Source: Pseudomonas viridiflava
GTDB lineage: Bacteria; Pseudomonadota; Gammaproteobacteria; Pseudomonadales; Pseudomonadaceae
Reading direction: 5' to 3'
NCBI RefSeq assembly: GCF_900580865.1
Contig: NZ_UTBZ01000159.1
Span: 54,619-118,618, forward strand
DNA length: 64,000 nucleotides
Below are positions 45,377 to 53,488 of this stretch, in pieces (the stretch's first letter is position 1; the number at the start of each line of letters is the position of its first letter). Position numbers and translations under genes: made by a program. The notes under the pieces are model-generated. The model saw only the letters and a list, made by a program, of their open reading frames with translations. It ran no database searches and was not told the DNA's origin.

Positions 45377-46110
45377 CAGCCTTGCCACCGTTCGCCCGGC
45401 ACGATGATCAGCGAGAAGTACGGCGACGACATCGGCTCGACCTGATCCATCGGCACAATCTTCTGATTGGCCATGGTTGCGCGCTCGACGTACAGCGCGC
45501 GTTCGGCCAGACCGAGTTCTTCCAGCACCTGACGCACCTTGGGGAAGTTGCGCCCCAGCTTCATGATCACCGCCGCGTCGGCATCGGCCAGACGTCGCTT
45601 CAGCTCTTCATGGGGCAACACGCCGGAGAGTACCGACAGGCTCTGATTGCGATACACCAACGGCGCGCCCAGCACCGAAGCGCCGCCGAGCATCGAACAA
45701 ACGCCGGGCACTACTTGTGCTTCGTAACGGCTGGCGAGGCGATCGTGCAGGTACATGTAGGAACCGTAGAAGAACGGATCACCCTCACAGATCACCGCGA
45801 CATCGCGACCGGCATCCAGATGCGCCGCGACCGTCTCGGCGGCTTCATCGTAGAAATCGCTGATGACCTGCTCATAGGAAAGCGGCGCCGGCAGTGCCTC
45901 AGTGGTTACCGGATAGACCAGCGGCAGCAGGTTCTGCGCCTCTTGCAGGTGCGCCTCGATGATGCCGAACGCATTGCCCTTTTTGCCCTTGGCGACGAAG
46001 TATGCGACCACCGGCGACTCGCGCAGCAGGCGCAGGGCTTTGACGGTAATCAATTCCGGATCCCCCGGGCCGACGCCCAGGCCAATCAAACGTCCTTTGG
46101 CCTGCATCAT
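45376..46110 (-). CDS. cobI: Precorrin-2 C20-methyltransferase
   Basis: A 244-residue SAM-dependent tetrapyrrole methylase that turns precorrin-2 into precorrin-3A. Family motifs are GRLIGLGVGPGDPELITVKA at the start, VICEGDPFFYGSYMYL, VPGVCSMLGGASVLGAPLV and MKLGRNFPKVRQVL. The ATGATG start at 46110 overlaps the cobH stop by 4 bp, and the stop overlaps the cobJ start, so cobG-H-I-J is a tightly coupled operon. Confidence 0.95.
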   Translation of the reverse strand: MMQAKGRLIGLGVGPGDPELITVKALRLLRESPVVAYFVAKGKKGNAFGIIEAHLQEAQNLLPLVYPVTTEALPAPLSYEQVISDFYDEAAETVAAHLDAGRDVAVICEGDPFFYGSYMYLHDRLASRYEAQVVPGVCSMLGGASVLGAPLVYRNQSLSVLSGVLPHEELKRRLADADAAVIMKLGRNFPKVRQVLEELGLAERALYVERATMANQKIVPMDQVEPMSSPYFSLIIVPGERWQG

Positions 46111-46733
46111 TCGATCTCCGTGGCGAGGGCATTCACGGCGGCGGCGGCCATGGCGCTGCCACCGAGGCGGCCTTGCATGATCACGAACGGCACGCCACGG
46201 CTGTCGGCGGCCAGCGCGGCTTTCGATTCGGCGGCGCCGACGAAGCCGACTGGGAAGCCCAGAATAAGCGCCGGTTTCGGGGCGCCGGCGTCGAGCATTT
46301 CCAGCAGATAGAACAATGCGGTCGGCGCGTTGCCGATCACTACAACGCTGCCTTCCAGGTGCGGACGCCACAGTTCCAGCGCGGCGGCGGAACGGGTATT
46401 GCCCAGTTCTCGGGCCAGATCCGGCACGCTGTCGTCACGCAAGGTGCAGATCACTTCATTGTTGGCCGGCAGGCGCGCACGGGTCACACCTTCGGAGACC
46501 ATCCGCGCATCGCAGAGGATCGGCGCACCGGCGGCCAGCGCATCGCGCCCGGCCTTGCCCGCGCCTTCGGAAAATTGCAGACCGTCGATGGCCTCGACCA
46601 TGCCGCAGGCGTGAATCACCCGCACCGCGAGTTTTTCCAGATCGGCCGGGATGCGCGCCAGATTGGCCTCGCTGCGAATGATCGCAAAGGAGTTGCGATA
46701 AATCTCCTGACCATCGCGGATGTAATCAAGCAT
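46107..46733 (-). CDS. cobH: Precorrin-8X methylmutase
   Basis: A 208-residue enzyme that moves the C11 methyl group of precorrin-8X to C12, giving hydrogenobyrinate. The CobH/CbiC pattern is clear: MLDYIRDGQEIYRNSFAIIR, VRVIHACGMVEAIDGL with the catalytic His, CDARMVSEGVTRARLPANN, VVIGNAPTALFYLLEML and ILGFPVGFVGAAESKAAL. The start at 46733 overlaps the cobG stop by 8 bp; the longer ORF lies inside cobG and is not needed. Confidence 0.96.
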   Translation of the reverse strand: MLDYIRDGQEIYRNSFAIIRSEANLARIPADLEKLAVRVIHACGMVEAIDGLQFSEGAGKAGRDALAAGAPILCDARMVSEGVTRARLPANNEVICTLRDDSVPDLARELGNTRSAAALELWRPHLEGSVVVIGNAPTALFYLLEMLDAGAPKPALILGFPVGFVGAAESKAALAADSRGVPFVIMQGRLGGSAMAAAAVNALATEIE

Positions 46734-48021
46734 CAAAGGGGCTCCGAGAGCAGGCGGCGAGCAGGGTCGCGGCCGCTTCAATAGTAAGGTTGCGTGCGTG
46801 CAGCGCGCCGAAACCCGGCAGCGTTGCATCGCGAAAATAGAGGTCGTAATGACCGGGACTGACGGCCAGCAACGTCACCGGGGCACAGTGGGCGGCGGCG
46901 CAGGAGCGCGTGCAGCCGCTGAGATGCACGTTGAGGGCCGAGGGCATCAACGTCGCCAGGTGACGAGCGTCCTGCTTGGTGTCGGCCAGGCCTTTGCCGC
47001 AGCCATTGGAACCGGTGCAGGCGATCAGGCGTGCAAGGGGTTCGGCAGCGCGGGTCAGCAGGTTCAGTTGCTCAAGACCCTCGAGCACTTGCGCCGCATC
47101 GCTTGCTTTTACATCCGGCAGCAGCAGGCTTTGCCAGGGTGTGAAACGCAAGCTGCCATTGCCGAACTGGCGGGCCAGTTTCGCAGCCCCGCGCAGCATT
47201 GCCGGATCGAGACGGCCCAGCGCTGGCACCGCGCCGATGTACACCCGCCCCGAGGTATTTTGCGGATGAACGCCGATGTGCAGATCCTGCGCATCGGCGG
47301 TGCGCTGCCACTGGCTGACCGACTTGATCGGCACGCGCGTTCGCAGGGCGTCGAGAAAGGCCAGCATCGGCAGTTCATCGAGCAAATGGCGCATCCGCGT
47401 TTGTTCAGGGCGGGCCAGTTGCAGGAACAATTCCAGCACCGCGACCACCAGCGCATGGCCGTTTTCCGTCGTCACGGCACCGACGGCACGATCCGTCGGG
47501 CATCCGGCCAGACCGAACGCCCACAATTTTTCCCCGTCGCGCTCAAACGCCGACAACCATAGATCATGTGGATGTTCGAGCATCGCCAGCGCTTCGCCGC
47601 CATCGAGTTGCACGGCGAACTTGGCGCTCAACTCATGAAAGCGTGGATGGCTTTGCAAGGTGTCGAGGATCTGCTCGGCCAGTGCGCGGGTATCGACGCG
47701 CATCTGCCGGTCGATGCCGGCGGCCGGGCTGAGCATCAGGTTGCGCACGTCATCACCGGCGGCGGTGCGCGGGCCGAGACCGGCGGCGAGCAAGCGCTCG
47801 ATCAGCGCAGCAGATTGCTCGCCGATCCCGCGAATCTGCAGATTGGCACGGTTGGTCGCTTCAATCGCCCCACCGAACTGTTCGGCAGCCTCGGCCACCG
47901 CGTCGGCCTGGTCGGCACTGATCGACCCGCCATTGAGCTTGATCCGGCAGATACCGCCGTCCAGTGCCTGGACGATACGCAGCAACCCCGGACAGGCCGA
48001 GGGGCGTAAAGCGGTGGACAT
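46726..48021 (-). CDS. cobG: Precorrin-3B synthase (siroheme/Fe-S oxygenase)
   Basis: A 431-residue enzyme of the nitrite/sulfite-reductase fold that hydroxylates precorrin-3A with O2, the step that marks the aerobic B12 route. The cluster-binding cysteines are visible as CTGSNGCGKGLADTK (C-x5-C) and HLSGCTRSCAAAHC (C-x3-C). Two ferredoxin-like halves occur (CRIKLNGGSISADQADAVAE; SGRVYIGAVPALGRLDP). The start at ATG 48021 (MSTALRPSACPG) is preferred; the ORF extends 30 codons upstream into the divergent promoter region. It is the first gene of the leftward cob operon. Confidence 0.93.
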   Translation of the reverse strand: MSTALRPSACPGLLRIVQALDGGICRIKLNGGSISADQADAVAEAAEQFGGAIEATNRANLQIRGIGEQSAALIERLLAAGLGPRTAAGDDVRNLMLSPAAGIDRQMRVDTRALAEQILDTLQSHPRFHELSAKFAVQLDGGEALAMLEHPHDLWLSAFERDGEKLWAFGLAGCPTDRAVGAVTTENGHALVVAVLELFLQLARPEQTRMRHLLDELPMLAFLDALRTRVPIKSVSQWQRTADAQDLHIGVHPQNTSGRVYIGAVPALGRLDPAMLRGAAKLARQFGNGSLRFTPWQSLLLPDVKASDAAQVLEGLEQLNLLTRAAEPLARLIACTGSNGCGKGLADTKQDARHLATLMPSALNVHLSGCTRSCAAAHCAPVTLLAVSPGHYDLYFRDATLPGFGALHARNLTIEAAATLLAACSRSPFDA

Positions 48022-48153
48022 CGGGCGTTCGTTCAAGGGGCTGACCGGCTGCGTGGGAAAGGCGCTTCGCGGGCGAAGGCGCGGTATTATGCCTGCTTTG
48101 TCCGCTGGCATGAAAAGTCTGCCCGTCGGAACGGCGTGTTTAGAGGAATATAG

Positions 48154-49365
48154 ATGTCACCCTGGCTGACGGTAGTGGGAATCGGTGAAGACGGCTTCAA
48201 GGGCCTGGGCAAAAACGCCCGGCGTGCCCTGCTGGGCGCCTCGCGGATCGTCGGTGGCCAGCGTCAACTGGATTTGCTGCCGGTGTGTATTCGCGGCGAA
48301 CGGCAATTGTGGCCCTGCCCGTTTGCCCTCGCGCCCGTGCTGGCGCTGCGTGGCGAAGCGGTCTGCGTATTGGCCAGTGGTGATCCGATGTTTTACGGCG
48401 TCGGTGCCAGCCTCGCCCGCCAGGTGCCGAGCGAAGAGATGCTGATCCTGCCAGCGCCGTCGTCCTGTTCACTGGCTGCCGCTCGTCTCGGCTGGCCGTT
48501 GCAGGAGGTGGTGACGCTGTCGCTGGTGGCCCGGCCACTGGCGGCACTCAATGCACAACTGTTCAGTGGCGTGCGTCTGTTGTTGCTAAGCAACGACGGC
48601 CAGAGTCCGACTGCTGTTGCGCAATTGCTCCGTGAGCGCGGATTTGGTTCGAGTCGCCTGAGCGTGCTTGAGCATCTTGGCGGTGACGCCGAACGGCGCA
48701 TCGACAGCACCGCCAATGCCTGGAATGCGACGTCGGTGGCCGACCTCAATGTCATCGCTATCGAATGTCTGGCCGACGCCGACGCCCCGCGCCTGTCACG
48801 TTTGGCCGGACTGCCGGATTCGGCATTCCAGCACGACGGCCAGTTGACCAAGCGCGACGTACGCGCCATTACCCTCGCCCGTCTCGCCCCGACCCCCGGC
48901 GAACTGCTCTGGGATGTCGGCGCCGGCAGCGGTTCGATCGGCATCGAGTGGATGCGCGCGCACCCAAGTTGCCGCGTCTTGGCCATTGAAGCCGACGAAG
49001 GTCGCCAGCAATTGATCGAACATAACCGCGATGCGCTGGGTGTGCCCGGTCTGCAGTTGATTCGCGGCAAGGCACCGCAGGCGCTGGCCGGACTGGAGCG
49101 CCCGGACGCGATTTTCATCGGCGGCGGCGTGACCCGTGAAGGCGTGTTCGAAACCTGCTGGGAACAGCTCAAACCCGGTGGCCGTCTGGTCGCCAACGCG
49201 GTGACCCTGCAAAGCGAAGTGGCCCTGATGAATTGGCGCGAGCGTTACGGTGGCGAGCTGACGCGCATCCATGTCGCCCAGGCGCAACCGCTCGGCGAGT
49301 TCGACACTTGGCGGCAGGCATTGCCGATCACCCTGCTCGATCTGGTCAAACCCCTCGATGCGTGA
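48154..49365 (+). CDS. cobL: Precorrin-6Y C5,15-methyltransferase (decarboxylating)
   Basis: A 403-residue two-domain enzyme. The N-terminal CbiE-like part (about 1-210) has LTVVGIGEDGFKGLGKNARR and LASGDPMFYGVGASLAR and methylates C5. The C-terminal CbiT-like part (about 230-403) has LTKRDVRAITLARLAPTPGE, then LLWDVGAGSGSIGIEWMRAH and IFIGGGVTREG, and methylates C15 with decarboxylation. It is divergent from cobG across 132 bp and is the first gene of cobL-cbiD-cobK; its stop overlaps the cbiD start by 8 bp. Confidence 0.95.
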   Translation: MSPWLTVVGIGEDGFKGLGKNARRALLGASRIVGGQRQLDLLPVCIRGERQLWPCPFALAPVLALRGEAVCVLASGDPMFYGVGASLARQVPSEEMLILPAPSSCSLAAARLGWPLQEVVTLSLVARPLAALNAQLFSGVRLLLLSNDGQSPTAVAQLLRERGFGSSRLSVLEHLGGDAERRIDSTANAWNATSVADLNVIAIECLADADAPRLSRLAGLPDSAFQHDGQLTKRDVRAITLARLAPTPGELLWDVGAGSGSIGIEWMRAHPSCRVLAIEADEGRQQLIEHNRDALGVPGLQLIRGKAPQALAGLERPDAIFIGGGVTREGVFETCWEQLKPGGRLVANAVTLQSEVALMNWRERYGGELTRIHVAQAQPLGEFDTWRQALPITLLDLVKPLDA

Positions 49366-50455
49366 CGAAACCGCCGAACAACCCGCGCCCCTGCGCAGCG
49401 GCCTGACCACCGGCAGCTGCGCCACCGCCACCAGCCTTGCCGCCGCACGCTTGCTGCTCGGCGGGCTGTCCGCCGATGCAGTGCAGATCGTGTTGCCGAA
49501 GGGCAAACAGGTGCAGATGCGCCTGGAGTTCTGTCGTTTGACCGACGACGGCGCCGAGGCCGGGACGATCAAGGATGCCGGTGACGATCCCGACGTGACC
49601 CACGGTGCGCTGCTCTACTCGCGGGTGCGGCTGCTGAGTGAGCCGGGAATTCGCTTCAATGCCGGTGCCGGCGTGGGCACCGTGACTCGGCCGGGGCTGG
49701 TGCTCGGCGTTGGTGAGCCGGCAATCAACCCGGTGCCGCGCAAGATGATCAGCGATCACCTGAGCCTGCTCGCCGCCGAGACCGGCTACGGCGGCGGCTT
49801 CGACGTCACTGTCAATGTCGAGGGCGGCGAAGCGCTGGCGCTGAAAACCATGAATCCACGGCTGGGCATTCTCGGTGGATTATCGATCCTCGGCACCAGC
49901 GGCATTGTCCGGCCGTTCTCTTGTGCGGCTTACATCGCCTCGATCCATCAAGGCATCGATGTGGCGAAAACCAACGGTTATTTGCACATCGCCGCCTGCA
50001 CCGGCAACGCCAGCGAGGACACCATGCGTCGGGTCTACAACCTGCCGGAAATCGCCCTGATCGAAATGGGCGATTTTGTCGGTGCAGTGCTCAAGCATCT
50101 GCGCAAAGTGCCTGTGGATAAACTCAGCCTGTGCGGCGGCTTCGGCAAGATCAGCAAACTGGCCGCCGGGCACATGGATCTGCACTCGCGGCATTCGAGT
50201 ATCGACTTGCCGCAACTGGCGGAGTGGGCCGCTGCGATTGGCGCCGATGAGGCGTTGCAACAAGGCATTCGCGAGGCCAATACCAGTCAGCAGGCATTGG
50301 CCATGGCCAGTGCGGCGGGGATCGCCCTCGGTGATGAAGTCTGCCGCCATGCGCTGAATTTTGCCCGCAGCGTGGTGCCGGCGCAGGTGCAGGTCGAGGT
50401 GTTTGCGATTGATCGTCAGGGCGGGATTGTCGGGCAGGCCGGAGGTTTTGCATGA
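49358..50455 (+). CDS. cbiD: Cobalt-precorrin-5B C1-methyltransferase
   Basis: A 365-residue CbiD. Diagnostic motifs are RSGLTTGSCATATSLAAARL near the start, GVGTVTRPGLVLGVGEPAIN, NPRLGILGGLSILGTSGIVR and LCGGFGKISKLAAGHMDLHS. It methylates C1 and is the enzyme of the anaerobic pathway; no cobF (the usual aerobic C1 enzyme) is present, so CbiD presumably fills that step. The start overlaps the cobL stop by 8 bp, and the stop overlaps the cobK start by 4 bp. Confidence 0.94.
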   Translation: MRDETAEQPAPLRSGLTTGSCATATSLAAARLLLGGLSADAVQIVLPKGKQVQMRLEFCRLTDDGAEAGTIKDAGDDPDVTHGALLYSRVRLLSEPGIRFNAGAGVGTVTRPGLVLGVGEPAINPVPRKMISDHLSLLAAETGYGGGFDVTVNVEGGEALALKTMNPRLGILGGLSILGTSGIVRPFSCAAYIASIHQGIDVAKTNGYLHIAACTGNASEDTMRRVYNLPEIALIEMGDFVGAVLKHLRKVPVDKLSLCGGFGKISKLAAGHMDLHSRHSSIDLPQLAEWAAAIGADEALQQGIREANTSQQALAMASAAGIALGDEVCRHALNFARSVVPAQVQVEVFAIDRQGGIVGQAGGFA

Positions 50456-51177
50456 AGCGGATTTTGCTGCTCGGCGGCGTCACGGAAGCGCTGGCAATTG
50501 CTCGCACGCTGGGGGCAGAACATATCTATAGCCTCGCTGGCGTTGGCCGAGTACCGACCGACCTGACCTGTCAGGTGCGCGTCGGTGGCTACGGGGGCGC
50601 TGAAGGTCTGGCGCAATTCATTCGTGACGAAGGCATCGACCTGTTGCTCGACGCCACGCATCCCTATGCCGCACAGATCAGCCAGAACGCCGCGACCGCT
50701 GCGCGACTGACCGGCATCCCCTGCTGGGCTTTGCGTCGCCCGGCGTGGCAGCCGCAGCCCGGTGATGACTGGCGAGAAGTCAGCGACTGGGCTGAGCTGA
50801 TCACTGCGCTCAAGCCGTTTCGCCGACCGCTGTTCACCCTCGGCCGCGAACCGCTGCAGCACCTCGATGAAATCCCTCAGGACCAGTTCTGGACCCTGCG
50901 CGCCCTAGACGTCTATCCCGGCAACCAACGCTGCGAAGTCATCGGCGCGCGCGGGCCGTTTCTGCTGGAGGATGAGCGAGCGCTGTTCGAGCGACGGCAG
51001 ATCGATGTGTTGATCAGCAAGAACAGCGGCAGCACCGCGACCGAGCCGAAGCTGGAAGTGGCGCGCGAGCGTGGGGCGCCGGTGATTGTGTTGAAGCGAC
51101 CGGGGTTGCCGGGGGTTGATCGGGAGTTTCTGTTGCTTCAAGAAACACTTGCTGCGTTGGCGGAGTTCATCTCATAG
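50452..51177 (+). CDS. cobK: Precorrin-6A reductase
   Basis: A 241-residue NADPH-dependent reductase of precorrin-6A. Family motifs are ILLLGGVTEALAIARTL at the start, LLLDATHPYAAQISQNAATA, PLFTLGREPLQHL, VIGARGPFLLEDERALF and the KNSGSTATEPKLEVARERG region. The start is coupled to cbiD (ATGA). It is the last gene of the rightward cob operon; a toxin-antitoxin pair begins 56 bp later, and no clear terminator lies between them. Confidence 0.95.
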   Translation: MKRILLLGGVTEALAIARTLGAEHIYSLAGVGRVPTDLTCQVRVGGYGGAEGLAQFIRDEGIDLLLDATHPYAAQISQNAATAARLTGIPCWALRRPAWQPQPGDDWREVSDWAELITALKPFRRPLFTLGREPLQHLDEIPQDQFWTLRALDVYPGNQRCEVIGARGPFLLEDERALFERRQIDVLISKNSGSTATEPKLEVARERGAPVIVLKRPGLPGVDREFLLLQETLAALAEFIS

Positions 51178-51202
51178 GGCAAGATCCACAGCTTGCATGA
51201 CA

Positions 51203-51220
51203 AGTAACCTATTTGTTACC
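51203..51220. promoter_or_regulatory. Possible operator of the toxin-antitoxin pair
   Basis: The dyad GTAAC-N6-GTTAC (51204-51208, 51215-51219) lies about 15 bp before the toxin start, the usual place for autorepression by an HTH antitoxin. Confidence 0.4.
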
Positions 51221-51233
51221 TTCAGAGCTAGCC

Positions 51234-51569
51234 GTGATCACACTCGAAGAATATCTACAAGAAGACGAATCAAGCCCATTTGGTCGGTGGATCTCCACTT
51301 TAAGTGTGCAGGCGGCACTGAAGGTCTCAAATGCCATGGTCAGGTTGGAATTGGGCAATACTTCCAATATCAAATGGTTCGATGGCTTGGGTGAATACAA
51401 AATCAATTGGGGGCCTGGGTACCGGATCTACCTCATACAAGAGGGAAAACGTCTGATCATTTTGTTTGGTGGCGACGACAAATCGACTCAAAAGAAAGAC
51501 ATCAAACAGGCGAAAGCCTTGATAGCCGAATTCCGAATTCGAAAAAAAGCTGAACAGAACCGGAGGTAA
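51234..51569 (+). CDS. RelE/HigB-like toxin of a type II addiction module
   Basis: A 111-residue protein of the 'addiction module killer protein' group (RelE/ParE superfamily). FGRWISTLSVQAALKVSNAM, RLELGNTSNIKWFDGLGEYK, GPGYRIYLIQEGKRLIILFG and GGDDKSTQKKDIKQAKALI are the typical conserved segments; the DKSTQ.DI motif is diagnostic. RelE-like toxins mostly cut mRNA on ribosomes. The start is taken as GTG 51234; a TTG seven codons upstream is the ORF limit and would overlap the operator dyad. Toxin-before-antitoxin order is as in higBA. The AT-richer composition than the flanking cob genes suggests acquisition. Confidence 0.85.
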   Translation: MITLEEYLQEDESSPFGRWISTLSVQAALKVSNAMVRLELGNTSNIKWFDGLGEYKINWGPGYRIYLIQEGKRLIILFGGDDKSTQKKDIKQAKALIAEFRIRKKAEQNRR

Positions 51570-51572
51570 TTG

Positions 51573-51896
51573 ATGGTTCTCACTCGAAGCTACAAACATT
51601 CAATCGCAGAACGCGCCCAGCGTGATCCGGAGTTTGCTCAAGCATTACTGGATGAGGCCGCGACTCTGTTCCTGAATGGCGAGCCAGAAATGGCCAGAAT
51701 AATTCTGCGCGATCTCGTCAATGCGACGGTCGGCTTCGAAGAGCTCGCAAGGGAGACCGAAAAGCCGAGTAAAAGCTTGCATCGAATGCTTTCAGCCAAA
51801 GGCAATCCGAGCATGGATAACCTGGCCAAAATATTTTCGGTAATCCGCGCTACGCTTGGTGTAGATATGCAAGTTCATGCCGTACCCGTGAATTGA
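51573..51896 (+). CDS. HTH antitoxin paired with the RelE-like toxin
   Basis: A 107-residue protein with a C-terminal Xre/lambda-repressor-like HTH: TVGFEELARETEKPSKSLHR followed by MLSAKGNPSMDNLAKIFSVI. The N-terminal part (SIAERAQRDPEFAQALLDEA) is the segment usually found in the partner of this killer-protein family. It should neutralise the toxin by binding it and repress the operon. GGAGG lies 7 bp before ATG 51573, and only 3 bp separate it from the toxin stop. Confidence 0.87.
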   Translation: MVLTRSYKHSIAERAQRDPEFAQALLDEAATLFLNGEPEMARIILRDLVNATVGFEELARETEKPSKSLHRMLSAKGNPSMDNLAKIFSVIRATLGVDMQVHAVPVN

Positions 51897-52008
51897 GTGA
51901 GTAATTGACGTGTTCGCTGCGACACCAAACCGCACGACGCTTTTTTACTTATCGGCCCTGATCAGGCTAAATAGCCGCGCCTGATCGCCCACCCAATGGA
52001 TCTGTCCC

Positions 52009-52407
52009 ATGAACCGACACCGGCTAGCAATTGCCTGGATCGCCTGCTTCGCAGTGCTGTTCAACATGCTCGCCATGCCGATGACCGGGGCGATGGCGCA
52101 GGCGGCCAATTCACCGGCCGAGCAATTGCTCTGGAGCAGTTTCTGCACCGGCAGCGGGACGAAGATGGTGGCGATCAACATCGGCACCACCGATCAAAAA
52201 GCCCCGAGCAACGACAATCATTCGAACATGCAGCATTGCTGGTGTTGCTCAGGCTCGGCGCCACTGGTGGCGTTGCCGGGGCATTCGCCGCAGCTGTATT
52301 TCGCCCGCTACGAAAGCAATCGCAGCGTCGCACCCGCCTCGTTGCAAACACCCACGCCGCGCCAGCAATGGCCAAGTCTCAATCCCCGCGCTTCCCCTCT
52401 GGTTTGA
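52009..52407 (+). CDS. DUF2946 protein, probably copper-linked
   Basis: A 132-residue protein with an N-terminal signal or anchor (RLAIAWIACFAVLFNMLAMP). The body has HSNMQHCWCCSG, a His/Met/Cys cluster that may bind a metal, and the DUF2946 pattern of short periplasmic proteins encoded beside copper genes. The function is unknown. It is the first gene of the copper cluster (49 bp before the PCu(A)C gene). Confidence 0.75.
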   Translation: MNRHRLAIAWIACFAVLFNMLAMPMTGAMAQAANSPAEQLLWSSFCTGSGTKMVAINIGTTDQKAPSNDNHSNMQHCWCCSGSAPLVALPGHSPQLYFARYESNRSVAPASLQTPTPRQQWPSLNPRASPLV

Positions 52408-52455
52408 TTTGTTCGCGCAATTGACCTGCGTTTCAAATCGTTCTGGAGAACTGCC

Positions 52456-52935
52456 ATGTTGAACAAACTCATCATCGTCGCTGCGCTGCTGTTGCCGGCG
52501 TGCTTTGCCCATGCTCACGAATACAAGGCGGGCGAGCTGGAAATCGCTCATCCGTGGTCGCAGGAACTGCCGCCGAATGCACCGACCGTTGCCGCCTATT
52601 TCGTCATTCACAACGCTGGCAAGACGGACGACCGCCTGCTCAGCGTCGACTCGCCGATTGCTCCGGAAGCGCAACTGCACGAACACGTCATGCAGGGCGA
52701 TCTGATGAAGATGCAGCAAGTGCCGAGCGTGGAAATTCCCGCTGGTGGCAACGTGACCTTCGCGCCGATGGCCTATCACGTGATGCTGCTCAACCCGACT
52801 GATCGCAGCCTGCTCAGCGACGGTAAACGCTTCCCGCTGACCCTGCATTTCGAGAAGGCCGGTGACGTCACCGTCGAAGTCTCGGTGCAGAAGAAACCAC
52901 CGGAAACCACGCAGGCCCACGCGCACGCCCAGTAA
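52456..52935 (+). CDS. Periplasmic copper chaperone PCu(A)C
   Basis: A 159-residue protein with a Sec signal peptide (cleaved near AHAHE) and the PCu(A)C fold. The Cu(I) site is visible in AQLHEHVMQGDLMKMQQV and FAPMAYHVMLL (H-x-n-M ... H-x-M type). The His-rich tail AHAHAQ may add binding. These chaperones deliver Cu(I), for example to cytochrome oxidase. It lies between two DUF2946 genes and upstream of the copper receptor OprC, so copper acquisition is the likely role. Confidence 0.9.
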   Translation: MLNKLIIVAALLLPACFAHAHEYKAGELEIAHPWSQELPPNAPTVAAYFVIHNAGKTDDRLLSVDSPIAPEAQLHEHVMQGDLMKMQQVPSVEIPAGGNVTFAPMAYHVMLLNPTDRSLLSDGKRFPLTLHFEKAGDVTVEVSVQKKPPETTQAHAHAQ

Positions 52936-52956
52936 GCCTTCCGGCAGACTCCGCCC

Positions 52957-53403
52957 ATGCGCCCGCTGAGCGCCAGGCCCTCCCGGCAACGCCGTCAGAC
53001 TGAACACCTGACCCGCGGCAGCTGGATCGCCCTGTTCGCCATGTTAATGGTCTTCATCGGCCCACTGATTTCTCAGTCGATGCCGATGGATCAGCACGCC
53101 TCGACATCGATGCCGATGAGCATGGACATGTCGATGGACATGCCGGGCATGGACCACAGCGGCCATGATGCACAACCGGCGGCAGAACACTGCCCGCCGC
53201 AATCCTCGCACCACGTGCTGTGGGAAAAGTGCGGTTATTGCAGCCTGCTGTTCAATTGCCCGGCACTGACCGGCGGCGGCGATTTCGTCGCCTTCAATAT
53301 TGCGCCGCTGAACACCTTCACCCCACCCGCCCCACGCCTGGGTCATGCCCGGCAGACCTTTTTCCCCGGCGCGCGCAGCCGCGCCCCGCCCGTCGCAACG
53401 TAA
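52957..53403 (+). CDS. DUF2946 protein with Met/His-rich periplasmic segment
   Basis: A 148-residue protein. One membrane segment (about 25-42, WIALFAMLMVFIGPLIS) is followed by a Met/His-rich stretch (MPMSMDMSMDMPGMDHSGHD) like those that bind Cu(I), then HVLWEKCGYCSLLFNCPAL, the Cys motif of the DUF2946 family. It begins 21 bp after the chaperone gene. A role in holding or passing copper in the periplasm is inferred. Confidence 0.8.
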   Translation: MRPLSARPSRQRRQTEHLTRGSWIALFAMLMVFIGPLISQSMPMDQHASTSMPMSMDMSMDMPGMDHSGHDAQPAAEHCPPQSSHHVLWEKCGYCSLLFNCPALTGGGDFVAFNIAPLNTFTPPAPRLGHARQTFFPGARSRAPPVAT

Positions 53404-53488
53404 ACACCGCACCTCTGATTGCACACGGTTGAGAAGACAGCTTCAGGCTGCCGGCCGTGTCGTTTACGACTGTTTGATGGAAATTGTC

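Noticed and set aside
48022..48153. Possible cobalamin riboswitch between the divergent cobG and cobL
   Set aside because: The gap is only 132 bp shared by two promoters and contains no B12-box-like sequence.
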